Below are positions 13,876-23,919 of a stretch of 64,000 bases of DNA, piece after piece. The notes under the pieces were generated by a model, which searched no databases, was not told the DNA's origin, and saw only the letters and a list, made by a program, of their open reading frames with translations. The DNA comes from Verticillium longisporum (taxonomy: Eukaryota; Ascomycota; Sordariomycetes; Glomerellales; Plectosphaerellaceae): NCBI GenBank assembly GCA_019188255.1, contig JAETXT010000001.1:3782001-3846000 (forward strand). The letters are read 5' to 3'. Made by a program: the position numbers and the translations under genes. Position 1 is the stretch's first letter. Every line of letters begins with the position of its first letter.

Positions 13876-15197
13876 ATGGAAGACTACTCAAACATCAAGT
13901 TAAGGGGCGTACAGATGTTCTACATCCAGCTCGTATTCCTCATCGTCGCTGGCCTCTTCGTCCTCCTCAGGGTCTATGTCAGGACTGTGTTGGTCAAGAA
14001 AGTAACTCTGGATGACTGGCTCATTTTCCTTGCTATGGTCAGGCTTCTTAGTTCTCCCATTGTGGCATGAGCTAACTCAGTCAGCTCATATACCTTGTGT
14101 ATGGCGCTGTTGCTCTTGATGGCATTCGAAACGGCGCCACTGGAAAGTCCCTCGCCGAACTCGAGATTGACGATGCGGCTGTCTCACTACGGGCTTGGTA
14201 CATCTGCGAAGTTCTCTATGCTCCCACGACCTTGGCTATTCGCGCGTCAGTTTGTGTCTTGCTCCTCCGCCTCGCCTCGAACAAGATTCACCGTTGGATC
14301 ATATGGATCAATCTTGCCGTCGTTAGCGTCGTCTCCATCGCCTTCTTCTTCCTACTGGTCTTCCAGTGTAGCCCCGTACATTTCTTCTGGCGCCAGCTAT
14401 ATGGAATCCAGGGCACCTGCATCGATCGTAACATCGTGCCATACGCAACCATCGCTCAGTGTCATCTCAGCCTTGTCTGACTGGTGCCTGGGACTGCTAC
14501 CTATTGCGTTGCTTTGGAACGTAGATATCAACAGAAGAACGAAAGTCATCATTGCGATTCTCCTGAGCATGGGCATGGTGTAAGTCTTTGTCAGTTACTT
14601 TGACGTCGGGTGCTAACAAGACGCAGTGCTGGAATCGCCCTCATTGTCCGCATTCCTTTTGTACGCCACTTGGACATTTCCATGGAGTTTCTATATGCGA
14701 CAATGTAAGTCCCTCGACCAAGCTCCCTTCGCCACAATATGCTGAGACACAACATCAGTGACGTAGCCATTTGGTCCATCATGGAACCTGCCCTCGGCAT
14801 CATCGCAGCTTGCACAGCTACCTTCCGTCCTCTTTTTAAGAATTGGGGCTTTGGATGGACAAGTAAGCGAGGCCCTCGCATCGACAATATCCACAGCCCT
14901 GACCAGAAGAGCACGGAGCTCTCGTCGACCACTCACACGGTATCCAAGCACCTGAGCCAGCTTGGACCCAGCGGCGAGTCGCAGACGGAGCTCAATGTTA
15001 GCGGCAGTACTGTCTCAACCCTCAGTTCGCCGAGGGATATCGAGAGTGGGCAAATCCGTGTTAGGTCTCCATCACCGACATACCGAGCGTACAGTCCTGA
15101 TGGGCCGAGGGAGAGTGGAGAGGGGCATCCAGATATGCCGGCACCACCTGCAGCGCGGCGGTCGGGTGCCGGCGCCAGTTATTCAGAGCAGGCGTGA
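13876..15197 (+). CDS. Fungal Rhodopsin/Pth11-like seven-helix membrane protein; frame broken
   Basis: Member of the large fungal SAT4/Pth11-related integral membrane family (Fung_rhodopsin type); some members are putative surface receptors, most are uncharacterised. Exons: 13876..14037, 14085..14579, 14627..14704, 14759..15197; introns of 47, 47 (branch point tgctaac) and 54 bp. About 391 residues after correction. Seen: VTLDDWLIFLAM after the first helix, a PVHFFW motif, SDWCLGLLPIALLW, IALIVRIPF, DVAIWSIMEPALGIIAACTATFRPLF, then a Ser/Pro-rich cytosolic tail. In exon 2 the frame breaks at 14457-14460: YATIA runs on to a stop, while SVISALSDW is in another frame. Restoring a lost CA repeat would give AHSVISALSDW, which fits the family better than skipping one base. 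No CFEM domain. It could be a recent pseudogene. Confidence 0.8.
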
Positions 15198-16408
15198 CGA
15201 TGGTTTGGGGGCGTTCGAGTGAACCTTTCGGTATAAAATCTATGATGAGAGTAGAGATAGACTTACAGGGAATGCGGATCATGACTTGTCAACGACTCCT
15301 CTGCTGAAGCTACTAGAGATGGTGTCCGGCGAGTCGAAGCAGCAAAAGGTAATACTGCTGCCATCTGAACTTTTGATGTAGCACTGACAGAAAAAGCTGC
15401 ACCGCCCCCGAACCTTGCCAGATTCAATGGCACATGAGTGGTCCATGTCCGTCCACATCATGACACAACGCGAGGTGTGTAGCATCACGCTTGATACTTG
15501 AATCCAAAAAAGAAAGAAAGAAGAACAATAGGTAGATACCCAACTCGATTGTGAAGTTATTCTCGAACATGATTGCGGTCGCCGCGTTTGTCCAGATAGC
15601 ACAGGAGCTCGGCAACTCCCTACGCCAGTTTCAACCCGGCTCCGGACTAGGAAGCCAGCATACCCTGAACACCTTTCCAGCCAAGGCTGGTTGTCATTGA
15701 AGGCGGCGATTTGTATTCAAGCGTTTAATGCTTAGCTGCTTCAACTCGCAAATGATCGGGCAAGTGGCGGGCTGAGGTATCAGACGTGGACAAAACGGCG
15801 CGGAGTGTGAACGGAGACCTCGAAAACTAGAATACAGGTTCCAGACCTGCCTGGACCTACTGCTGAACAGACTGATATGATGCTGCCAAGTCTGGACTTC
15901 AATGTACCGTACGCCATGAGCCGATCCCATGACTCCCTGACAAGCCATGTTTATGTCATGATGAAGAGATGCCAGGTAGATCACGCATCGAGAGCGGAAC
16001 GCGCGCAGCAGCAGAAGCATCATCCTCATCATCATCACAAAAGAACATTGCCCGACATTGCTCAACTTCGGCAACCACACTAGATCCACTGACTGCATCA
16101 AGACCGCCGTCTCATCGTATTGGTACACAAGGGGACAACTTCCAGACCACCTCCAGCCGTCACTGTGCAGCCGTCAGCGCCCAGACCGGTGTCGACGCCC
16201 TCTTCAAGATGCCTACAAAGCTCCGAAAAAATACAAAGCAACATGCCAGAAAACGCCAGGAGAGAAATATGTGTGACGTCTCCTCTATTGTCTGCTCGAC
16301 CATCCTCCCCCCACCGCCCTCTCATCCATCTCGATTATCGAATCCCTTACCAACCAGCCTTGGTATCGTATCGCAGGTCACATTCGAATCGCCGCCGCCG
16401 CCGTCTCC
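15198..16408. other. Intergenic between converging genes
   Basis: No gene seen in 1.2 kb between the 3' ends of the Rhodopsin-like gene and the V-ATPase subunit f gene. Open frames on both strands overlap each other and show no family features. Confidence 0.4.
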
Positions 16409-16846
16409 TCACAGCGCAATCGCCCCCCTGCGGCTCTCTCGCATGTGCAGAACGCCCTGCATGCCGCAGAACACTAGGAAGCCCTGCATCGACACATTAG
16501 CACCAGTCACAAACTGAACCCTTTCAGGCTAGAGAGGGGAAGCGAGGAGAACCTACCGCGTAGATGATCACGGCAACGAAGATTGTGCTCGCGACAACGG
16601 GGCCGTTCTTGGGGTCCTCAATACCGCCGACGAGCTCGTGGTTGTTCGCCCTGAACAGCAGGCCCAAGACGCCGAGAATGAGGATCGCGAATACGGAGAT
16701 CACCGTGCTGCAGTGAGCACACGCACGTTAGCCTGCTGTTGGTGTTGCCGCCGAGCTTGTCGACATGTCTGGAGCTGTAGATCGCGAGGACAAAAGAGGG
16801 ATACATACCACGACCACGCCTGCATAGCACTCACGACAGGCTTCAT
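16409..16846 (-). CDS. V-type H+-ATPase subunit f (yeast YPR170W-B / RNase K family)
   Basis: Small membrane subunit of the V0 sector of the vacuolar proton pump. Exons 16846..16809, 16707..16557 and 16483..16409, with introns of 101 and 73 bp, encode 87 residues; the exons are too short to stand out as open frames. The reading begins MKPVVSAMQAWSCTVISVFA, followed by LFRANNHELVGG, IEDPKNGPVV, a second hydrophobic segment (STIFVAVIIYAGFLVFCG) and the end MRESRRGAIAL. This parallels the yeast protein and human RNASEK: two helices joined by a loop with N-H-E and G-x-I-x-D-P. Each junction is GT..AG and keeps frame (phases 2 and 0). A palindromic TCACGTGA lies 215-222 bp upstream. The name in yeast is subunit f; no VMA number is assigned here. 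Confidence 0.9.
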
Positions 16847-17265
16847 GATTGCGACGTCTGGGTTGTCTGAAGCCTTTGAATTGGTTTCGGTTTCTGGATG
16901 CTGTTGCAACGCCGGTCAATCGCGGAATTCGGGCTGTTGATATAGAGCTGCCTGGAGGGTACGGGTGTGTCGTCAGTGGAGGTTCGCATAGGTGAGGCTG
17001 GAGCTAGGAAACAGGCTGTACTGTGGCTTACTCTGCACCGCCACAAATATCAATTTCATGTCACGTGATGATATTAATCTCCTTGTGAAAAGCCCACATC
17101 ACCACTCGGCAAGGTTCGAATCAAACAAGAAAGAGACACGAAACTTGTAAGAGTGTATTCATAATGATTCTACGTAAGCGTACTTTGTCCAGTCCATGCG
17201 CCCACAGTCATCTAGCCCCTGGTTGTTTGGCAAGACAGTTTGGAGCTGGCTCCTCAAATCACATG
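16847..17265. promoter_or_regulatory. Promoter region of the V-ATPase f gene, with a TCACGTGA palindrome
   Basis: No coding exon seen. The 8 bp palindrome TCACGTGA at 17061-17068 is a bHLH (Cbf1/E-box type) site. It lies between the - strand V-ATPase gene start (16846) and the 3' end of the next - strand gene (17266). Confidence 0.4.
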
Positions 17266-18354
17266 TCAAACACTGAATAGAGCAATGAGCCCAACCATCG
17301 TGGAGATCAGGATTGCAGAGACGCAAGCTTTGTTGCCCAGGTTTTTATCGGCTCCGCTTTCTTTGCACTCCTTTGAATCGTTGTTGCATGCCCTGCACCA
17401 CTCTTTTCGGCTCGTGATCGCGGTCGGCTTGTATTCAGCGGAGAACTTCTTGTAGCGCAAGCCTCTGTCATCGGGTCCGAGAAAGTGTTCCTTGAAGCCA
17501 TCTAGCTTCGAATGAGTGTAGAAATGAACGAAGACATCTTCGTGATTTCCGACAGCGGGATCTTCAGCCTCCTCGACGAGTTCGAAAGCCACAGATGTGG
17601 CACGCGTGATGATCTTCTCAGCCTCTGGAGAAGAAGTGTCGAGGCGAGCGAGATGGAAAAATGAAGGAATTGCATTGAATGGTCCAATCGATATTGTGAG
17701 CTGCGGCTTCTCGTAATCGGTCTTGATGACACCCTCAAAGGCCTTGAGGACTTGGCCCGCAAGCACTCTGCCAGCAACTGAACAAGCCTCCTTGACACCT
17801 TTGCCTTTTGGGATGCACTCGGCCCAACTGACTCCCTCCTCGGGCCCTGCTTTGTGCGTCAATCCATCCGACTCTCTTGGATGTTTAACTCTCGTGGGGT
17901 TGACGCTATGATGGACGATGACGTCTGCCAGAATGTCATTCACTGGAGACTCTTCAAAGTCTTTGTGAGGAGAAGTGGGAGGGACTCGTCGCGTGGTGCA
18001 GAAGGTTTGGCTCTCGCGGTGGCTATCGGGTATGAGACCATGTACGAGGCCGATGCAAGCGTGCCGGACAGCATGAATGTTCTTGTCGGGGAGGATAACT
18101 GTGGCTTGTCCCTTGACTATTTCATCATCCTCCCAGTTGCTGAGCCAGGTGGTTTCATTGATAAAGTACCTGCTGGCGAATACTTGGCCAGAGTGTGAGC
18201 TCTCTGTGTTTTCGTACCACTCCTCGGGCATCTGGAAATCGTGCTTGGTGTCACATTCTTCCTCTTGACGATGGTAGATGACAACACTGCGGGTAAAATT
18301 TGCAGCGTGGATGAGCGGCAACGTGACCAGCACGAGGGCAACGTTCGTCAGCAT
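17266..18354 (-). CDS. Secreted, degenerate histidine-acid-phosphatase-like protein
   Basis: A single exon of 362 residues. Residues 1-18 form a signal peptide (MLTNVALVLVTLPLIHAA) and the last ~18 are hydrophobic, as in GPI-anchored proteins. The layout resembles the fungal branch-2 histidine phosphatase-like family: a strand ending SVVIYHRQ, then GQVFASRYF, a GLVHGLIPD segment, SVAGRVLAGQVLKAF, and a C-terminal KEWCRACNND comparable to the WCxxC block of that family. The catalytic RHGxRxP motif expected after the first strand is absent: the sequence there reads YHRQEEECD. The central ~100 residues normally present are also shortened or divergent. So it is probably not an active phosphatase. 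The assignment rests on recalled patterns and is moderate; it might also be an unrelated cell-surface protein. Confidence 0.5.
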   Translation of the reverse strand: MLTNVALVLVTLPLIHAANFTRSVVIYHRQEEECDTKHDFQMPEEWYENTESSHSGQVFASRYFINETTWLSNWEDDEIVKGQATVILPDKNIHAVRHACIGLVHGLIPDSHRESQTFCTTRRVPPTSPHKDFEESPVNDILADVIVHHSVNPTRVKHPRESDGLTHKAGPEEGVSWAECIPKGKGVKEACSVAGRVLAGQVLKAFEGVIKTDYEKPQLTISIGPFNAIPSFFHLARLDTSSPEAEKIITRATSVAFELVEEAEDPAVGNHEDVFVHFYTHSKLDGFKEHFLGPDDRGLRYKKFSAEYKPTAITSRKEWCRACNNDSKECKESGADKNLGNKACVSAILISTMVGLIALFSV

Positions 18355-19053
18355 ATTTGCAGCCGAGGAGTGGAAGATGTGGCCGTGAGATGGGACGTGA
18401 GTAAGAAGGGCAGGGATGAGGGTCGTGTTGAGATAAAGAGCAATGGGTCACAGAAGATGTGCCAGATAGACCTGGGATTCCTAGGCCGATACTGAACCAG
18501 CTTTGCGGGAACACGGAGGACGTGGCAGGTGTATAGTTGACGACCGTTGTCTTTCCGGGATGGTAGCGTGAAGAAAGGAGGTGCAGTGGCAATTTGTGGT
18601 GACTATAAGAGAATGTGACGACTGGAAGACAATGAGTGATAAACCAAAGTCGGTTTGAGGAGCTTGCTAGCAATGGGAGACAAGACGATGAAGACGGGAG
18701 ATGTGGAAGAAGAGAGGTGGAAGAACAAGAGGGCCAACGCCAAAAGTTTGCTCAAGGGGAGTAGGCGATTTTCGTCCCATCATGCCAGGGAAGCAACCCG
18801 ATTGTGTGGCTCTTGAGAAGAACTAGCCAGGGCCTCTAGCGAAGGGAAGGAGGATAGGAGGCCTTAGTTCTCTGACCCAAAGTGAGAAGGAGGGAGTGGC
18901 CCTGCCGGTACCTTCCATTTCGGGGTTCGAGGAGCAAATGCGTCTGGGGACATGATAAGCTTGCACCAGCGTATGAGGGCCACATCCAGCGAAATGCCAT
19001 AACCAAAGGCGACCATTGTGTTAATAAAAGTCTATACCTACGCGGCACTCTCC
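18355..19053. promoter_or_regulatory. Upstream region of the phosphatase-like gene
   Basis: No gene seen. Contains the promoter of the - strand gene starting at 18354 and the 3' flank of SPS19. The - strand is pyrimidine-rich just upstream of 18354. Confidence 0.35.
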
Positions 19054-20189
19054 TCAAAGCTTGGCCTCACCCTTACGCCCACTCTTGACATTCTTGGAGA
19101 AAGAACCTGACAGGATGAAGTCAGGGTACTTCACATGGTCGTCGAGGCCGACTGCCGTGCTTCCAGACCGCCTCCATGCACCACCGTCGACGGGGATGAC
19201 CTGACCATTGACGAGACTTCCTGCGTCACTGAACAAGTAGACGGTCGAATCAGCAATATCCCTGACTAGACCCCATCTACCAAGGGGAATGGCAGCCTCC
19301 GCAGCCTTCATGTCGACTGAGCTGCTCGACAGTCGCTGCATTCCTTCCGTATCCTTGATCGGGCCAGGAGCCACCACGTTGCTTGTGATGCCATAGGGAC
19401 CGTATTCAAGCGCCACCGAGGCCATGAGCGAATCGACAGCAGCTTTCGCCGCAGACACGTGGGCCTGGAGAGGCATGCCGGTGTAGTGGAACGTCGCCGA
19501 CACAAACATGATCCTTCCGCCGGTCAAGCCATTCGTGCTCGGGTTGGGGTTCCTCTTGGCTGATTCGACCAGATACGGCACGGTGGCCTTGATCGTGTTG
19601 AAGGTGCCCAGGACATCAATATCCATGACTGCTTTGAAAGCATTGGAGCTCATGCCAGAGATGGGAGCAACGAAGTTTCCCGCGGCTCCAGCACTAGGTC
19701 GCAATGAATCAGCATCGTGACTCGGGCAAACAGGTCCGAGGAAACTTACATGACGAAATCAATGGCACCCAGTTCCTCGACACAGCGATCGGCTGCATCT
19801 TGCAAGCTCTTGGGCTGCATGGGCTTCGTAAGCAAAACCTCCTCACTTGAACTGCGCAGCGACTGAGGGCACGTACGTTCCTGACATCGCATGCGCCAAT
19901 ACCAATGACCTTTGCACCTGAACGGGCAGTCGCGATGTCCTTGGCGACAGTTTCCGTCTTCTCCACGTTCCTGCCGATAATGCAGGCGTTCGCGCCCAGC
20001 CGGACAAGAGCTCTCGTCTGAGCACTGCAAATGGTGCCTGCTCCGCCAGTTTCAAACACAACGCGATCCTCTAAGAAGGTGTCAGCTGGGTAAGCTCATG
20101 AAAGTAGTGAGTGGTCACAAGGGAAGGGGCTCACTGAAGATGCCGTCCTTCCAGACGGAGCTCACGTATTCAGACTCGGGAATAGGCAT
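19054..20189 (-). CDS. SPS19: Peroxisomal 2,4-dienoyl-CoA reductase
   Basis: NADPH-dependent reductase that lets peroxisomal beta-oxidation handle fatty acids with even-numbered double bonds. Exons 20189..20135, 20070..19877, 19814..19750 and 19693..19054 (introns 64, 62, 56 bp) give 317 residues. Seen: MPIPESEYVSSVWKDGIFKD at the start, cofactor loop TGGAGTI, NACIIGRNVEKTE, DFVIAGAAGNFVAP (rebuilt across intron 3), FVSATFHYTGMP, HVSAAKAAVDSLM with the family Lys, VAPGPIKDTEGMQRL, and VIPVDGGAWR. The last three residues are AKL, a type 1 peroxisomal targeting signal. The 5' flank carries two CCGAGG/CCTCGG hexamers, the consensus of fatty-acid regulators FarA/FarB. No frame break. Divergent from the Atg33-like gene. 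Confidence 0.93.
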
Positions 20190-20858
20190 TTTGGGAAGTG
20201 TGACTGTATGCAAGAGAAGGAAGGATAGAAGCGATGAACAGTTTGTCAGATCCGCGATCTTAATGTATGCTACGTAGAGGAAGTGGAAATGAGGAAGTTT
20301 ACAAGGACCGTACTCCGAGGATAGGAATGAAGCTCGACTAATCAATGTCACCCGGGACTTGCTGAGAGTTTGCCAAGGATCGAACCTCGGCAAGTCATCA
20401 CCATCGTGAGCTTGGACTAAGAGTGGGTCCAGAGTCTGGGGAACAAACTCGCACTCGCCTAACGTGTGAGGCAGCGAGGGCATCATCAGCTGGGTCTTTG
20501 AAGCGATTAGGTAAGGTGGGTGTGAATCCTTCCCCACATGACCCCAATGCTACTGGAGCTTGGAGGCGCCTGCCTCCACAGCGCTCCGTTTCCAGCGACA
20601 GGCGCTATCCTCCGGCGGCCACCAGCGCCTGCCCAACAGCATTCGACCAGTGACCAGCCCCTCATTACCACCTGCCACGCCGCACCACGACTTTAGTCGT
20701 CCGTCATCAGGCACTCCCCCGGCTCCAACCCCCGTAGGAAGGTACCCCAGCTACGTCGAACGACAGGCGGTCATCAGCTCTGTCCCTTTCCCTCCCACTT
20801 CCGCCCTTCAACCTCCATCGGCCCCCGACTCCTGCAGCATCACCTAACCACCTGAGCC
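20190..20858. promoter_or_regulatory. Shared divergent promoter with two FarA/FarB-type boxes
   Basis: 669 bp between the starts of SPS19 (-) and the Atg33-like gene (+). CCGAGG at 20315-20320 and CCTCGG at 20385-20390 lie 126-131 and 196-201 bp upstream of the SPS19 ATG. This hexamer is the known core bound by the oleate-responsive Zn2Cys6 proteins FarA and FarB in Aspergillus. The right half is pyrimidine-rich toward the + gene. No coding exon seen. Confidence 0.5.
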
Positions 20859-21691
20859 ATGGCTTCCAGAGGAGGTTTCGGCCCTGAAGTTCGTGGGCAC
20901 TGTCTCACTAGGTCTCCTGACGGTACGTCTTGCTTTTTCTCGCCCTGCACTCTGTTCACGCCGGGTTCCGTGAGCGGCCGGGTGGGTAGTGACGCCACCA
21001 CCGCCTGTTGGACTCCCCGCACCGCACCGCACTCTTGTCCGCGACTCGGGAGGACATCTCCCTTTCGCAGTGAACGACCACTAACGCGAACGCTATCTAG
21101 GGCCTCTCATACTCTCTCTCCGCCGTCACGGTGCCCTCGATACTCGCCCTCCCCTCCGCTTCTGACGCCGTCCGCGCCTTCGAGAACCTCACCTCTTCCT
21201 CGACCCTCCAGCTCCGCGCTTTGACTGGCATTTCGACCGCCTCCTTCCTCCTCGCCTTCTTCCTCTCCCCACGCGCCTTCCGCCACCCCTACCTTGTCTA
21301 CGCCTCCGCCTTCGCCCTGACTTCCAGCCTCGCCGAACAGATTGCCTCACGCTCTCTCGCCGCCGACTCGTCCTCCCACGAGGCCGCCCATGCCAACCTC
21401 GCCGCCCGTCGCGAGCGGCGCGCCGCCCGCAACGCCGCCCGCAACGCCGCCCGGACCGCACGCATGGAGGCCAGCTATGAGGTCGTCGGCGACTCGCACA
21501 GCGACGGCACCGGCAGTGTCAGCGGCGCAGAGGACCTCGATGCCGAGGAGGAGGCGCTCAACGGGGAGCAGGTGCGCGGCGAGGTCGAGGCGTTTGGAAA
21601 GACGCAGCTGGTGCAGGCCGGTGTTGCGTCTGTCGGCTTCCTGATGGCCGTCGTGGGTATTTGGGGCGAGGGCGCCACTCACGTGTTTTAG
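20859..21691 (+). CDS. Atg33-like mitochondrial membrane protein; 1-nt insertion in exon 1
   Basis: Resembles the filamentous-fungal relatives of yeast Atg33, an outer-mitochondrial-membrane protein that promotes mitophagy. Exon 1 20859..20922, intron 20923..21100 (178 bp, branch CTAAC near 21081), exon 2 21101..21691. Exon 2 reads GLSYSLSAVTVPSILALPSA, a helix (LTGISTASFLLAFFLSP), a charged linker with Ala/Arg repeats (RRERRAARNAARNAAR) and a C-terminal helix ending EGATHVF. The ATG (gagccATGG) gives MASRG, but the conserved continuation VSALKFVGTVSLGLLT is in the next frame; one surplus G in 20871-20875 explains it. Corrected length 217. There is no other ATG in the conserved frame after its upstream stop. 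The Atg33 assignment is from recalled similarity and is weaker than the gene itself. Confidence 0.7.
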
Positions 21692-22061
21692 AGAGTCGGA
21701 CCTGGGTGCATGATGATTCATTCTATCATTTTTCTCGCTTCTGGTGTTGGGTGTCGAGGATTGGCTTTTCAAAGTATGGATACACGAAGTCATCGCTGGT
21801 TAAAAATGCCGTTTTCTCTCTGAGCTGCCACCTTCATGGATATAGGTTTAGGTCTGGCCGAATTAGACCAAGTATAAAGATGAGGGTCACAGTCTTGTGG
21901 AACTCGTGAAGGGCGGCTTGCGTGCTTTGATGAGATGTCCCTATTTGCTCCTTATTTACATCCACCGAGGCTACCATTCTGTTCATGTGGAGGAATACCC
22001 ATTTGTCTCGTCATTTTTGAATCAGATAGTTCCAGTGCAATGCTGTGCATGCATGCCAGGC
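21692..22061. other. Intergenic between converging Atg33-like and PER1 genes
   Basis: Two 3' UTRs are expected here. AT-richer than the flanking genes; no gene seen. Confidence 0.5.
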
Positions 22062-23281
22062 TCAACCCTTCAGCCTCTCCGTCCCAGCCATGTCGTCCTG
22101 CGCATCCTTGATCAAGAAGCTGTTGCCAAGGTTAGCCGAACCCGGAATGACATTGCGGCGCGCCAGACTAGGAGACAAAAAGAAAGGGGGGGTGACGTAC
22201 TTGTACCACAGCACCGTCGGCGCAATGGTGCCCAGATGCCACAGGCTGTGGGCGTCCAAGGCGCCCCAGACGGGGGCAAAGTCGAAGAGCTCGAGGCTCA
22301 TGACGGTGATGACGCTCGCGACGACGAGACCGGGCCAGACGGCCCAGGCGCGCTTCGTCTCGCGGTACTTGCTGTAGCTGTACCAGACCCAGAGGGCGTT
22401 CTGGACCATGCCGACGACGACGTTGGCGGCCATGTTGTAGGTGTAGTCCCAGGCGACGCCCTTGAGGTAGGCGACGTGGGCGGCGTAGAGGAGGGCGCAG
22501 AGCAGGGACCAGGCGCGCAGGACGCTGCGGCGGCGGGGCGTGGCGCGGTAGAGGCGGAAGATGCGCACGACGGTGTAGTAGAGGCCGTAGAGGACGGAGG
22601 CGCCGGCGGCGAAGTAGTCGAGCTGCTCGGTGGCCGTCGAGTCGCGCGTGTGGAAGACGGCGGAGAAGACCCACGAGGCAATGCCGACCTGGGCGAGCAG
22701 GACGTAAAAGGGGTGCAGCGGGTAGGCGGTCGGGATGGCGGCGCGGAGCTTGCGGAGGCCGTCGCGGTGGGCGAGGAGGTTGCCGAGGGAGAAGAGGACC
22801 GAGGCCGGCTCCTGCATGCCGAGGAGGCGGTGGAAGGGCCACTTGCCGTGGAACTGGACGATGGGCAGCGAGCGGTCGACGCGGCGGTTTGTGATGATGT
22901 GTTGGCAGGTGTAGTCGCATTCGGAGGAACATGTCCAGAAGAGGAGGCGGCGGTGGAGAGCTGTCAGGGACGAGAAGGTCAGCGTGCTGTGCTGGCGGAT
23001 GACAGGGAGGAGGAAGAGGTCGTTGTCTGTCTGGTGAGTGGGAAATGCATACGAATCGGTGTCGGGTTGGAATTCAGGCAGTTCTCCTGTTTGCAAACCT
23101 GCGATCAATGAGCTGGTGTCCCTCAGGGTTGCGGGGAGGGCATCACACGAACCTCGACACACTCACGAAAGTCTGGGAGGCGGTCTCCCACAGAAGCGTC
23201 AACAACGACGGCAAAAAGGAGAAGCAAGGCGATGCTGCATAGCAGTGGCGAGAGCCATGCTCTCGCACTTGATCGGATCAT
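22062..23281 (-). CDS. PER1: GPI-lipid remodelling protein Per1 (PGAP3 family)
   Basis: ER membrane protein of the CREST hydrolase superfamily that removes the sn-2 acyl chain of GPI anchors during lipid remodelling. Exons 23281..23153, 23098..23053, 22960..22201 and 22119..22062 give 330 residues. Signal peptide at about 1-29 (ending VVVDAS), then DRLPDFRECVE|VCKQENC and TPIPLHRRLLFW rebuilt across introns 1 and 2, CDYTCQHIITNRRV, QFHGKWPFHRLLGMQEP, VLFSLGNLLAH, the CREST SVFHTRD-like block (FSAVFHTRD), about seven helices, and SLWHLGTIAP. Intron 3 (22200..22120) joins LWYN to FLIKDAQDDMAGTERLKG. Intron 1 uses an unusual GTTCGT donor. Intron 3 is 81 nt with no stop, so retention keeps the frame open. 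Divergent from RIB5. Confidence 0.93.
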
Positions 23282-23919
23282 GGCTGCAGCATGGACGAAA
23301 CGCAAAGGTAGAATGGAAGCAAAGTTGTCAGTCCCGAGCGTCTGGTGAATGCAAGAAGCCGACAGCGTGCTCACTTCCTTCCTTCCCCTCCCCCTGCCAA
23401 GCTGTTGCTCGTCACTGGCTGGCGGGTCAGGGCTGATTGGCTGCGTCTCGGAGCTGCACTGATCCCCGTCCCCCCCTTCCCCAGATCTCGGGGGCGTGCG
23501 ATGGAGCGGCCCGAATGTGAGACCCTGATCGTTCAATCGGGCGTCTTCGGGCGTCGGAAATGAACAGCGATGAAATGACTAGCTTCATTCCTCCGTTGCA
23601 GTCCCGCTCGAGGCTTCGAGTACCCTTGGTGCGGACAGGTTGTGTGACTGGACTTCTGGAAGGGTCAAGACGCCATTATGGAAGCATGTGTCGAGCTTAA
23701 TAATCAGACCTGTGTCTGCCGGCCGAGGGTGGGGCAATGCCCATCCGTACCCCGGGCTTCTGTGAACAATATTCGGAGGGGCATCACTTGGGATCAGATT
23801 GACATTCTCGGTGTCTGTGTTCCATCCATCCATACCCTTTTTGTATCGAAATCGGTCGCCCCTCAAACCCAGATACCCCTTCCAGGCTCTGCAGTCAAGT
23901 TGACGACCAAGCCGCCACC
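23282..23919. promoter_or_regulatory. Divergent promoter of PER1 and RIB5
   Basis: 638 bp between two start codons; no coding exon seen. The last 40 bp before RIB5 end in a strong gccgccaccATG context. Confidence 0.5.

Noticed and set aside
14428..14459. 32 nt GT..AG segment as a possible intron explaining the Rhodopsin-like frame break
   Set aside because: Too short for a fungal intron, and removing it neither restores the conserved frame nor keeps conserved residues.
17108..17125. GGTTCGAATC resembling a tRNA T loop
   Set aside because: No matching A box or acceptor stem around it.
20378..20400. B-box-like GGTTCGATCC on the - strand
   Set aside because: It forms a simple hairpin, but there is no acceptor stem, D arm or anticodon arm at tRNA spacing.
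21897..23111. 404-codon + strand open frame
   Set aside because: It is antisense to PER1, whose exons, motifs and splice sites are unambiguous; the + frame is Gly/Glu/Val-rich and domainless.
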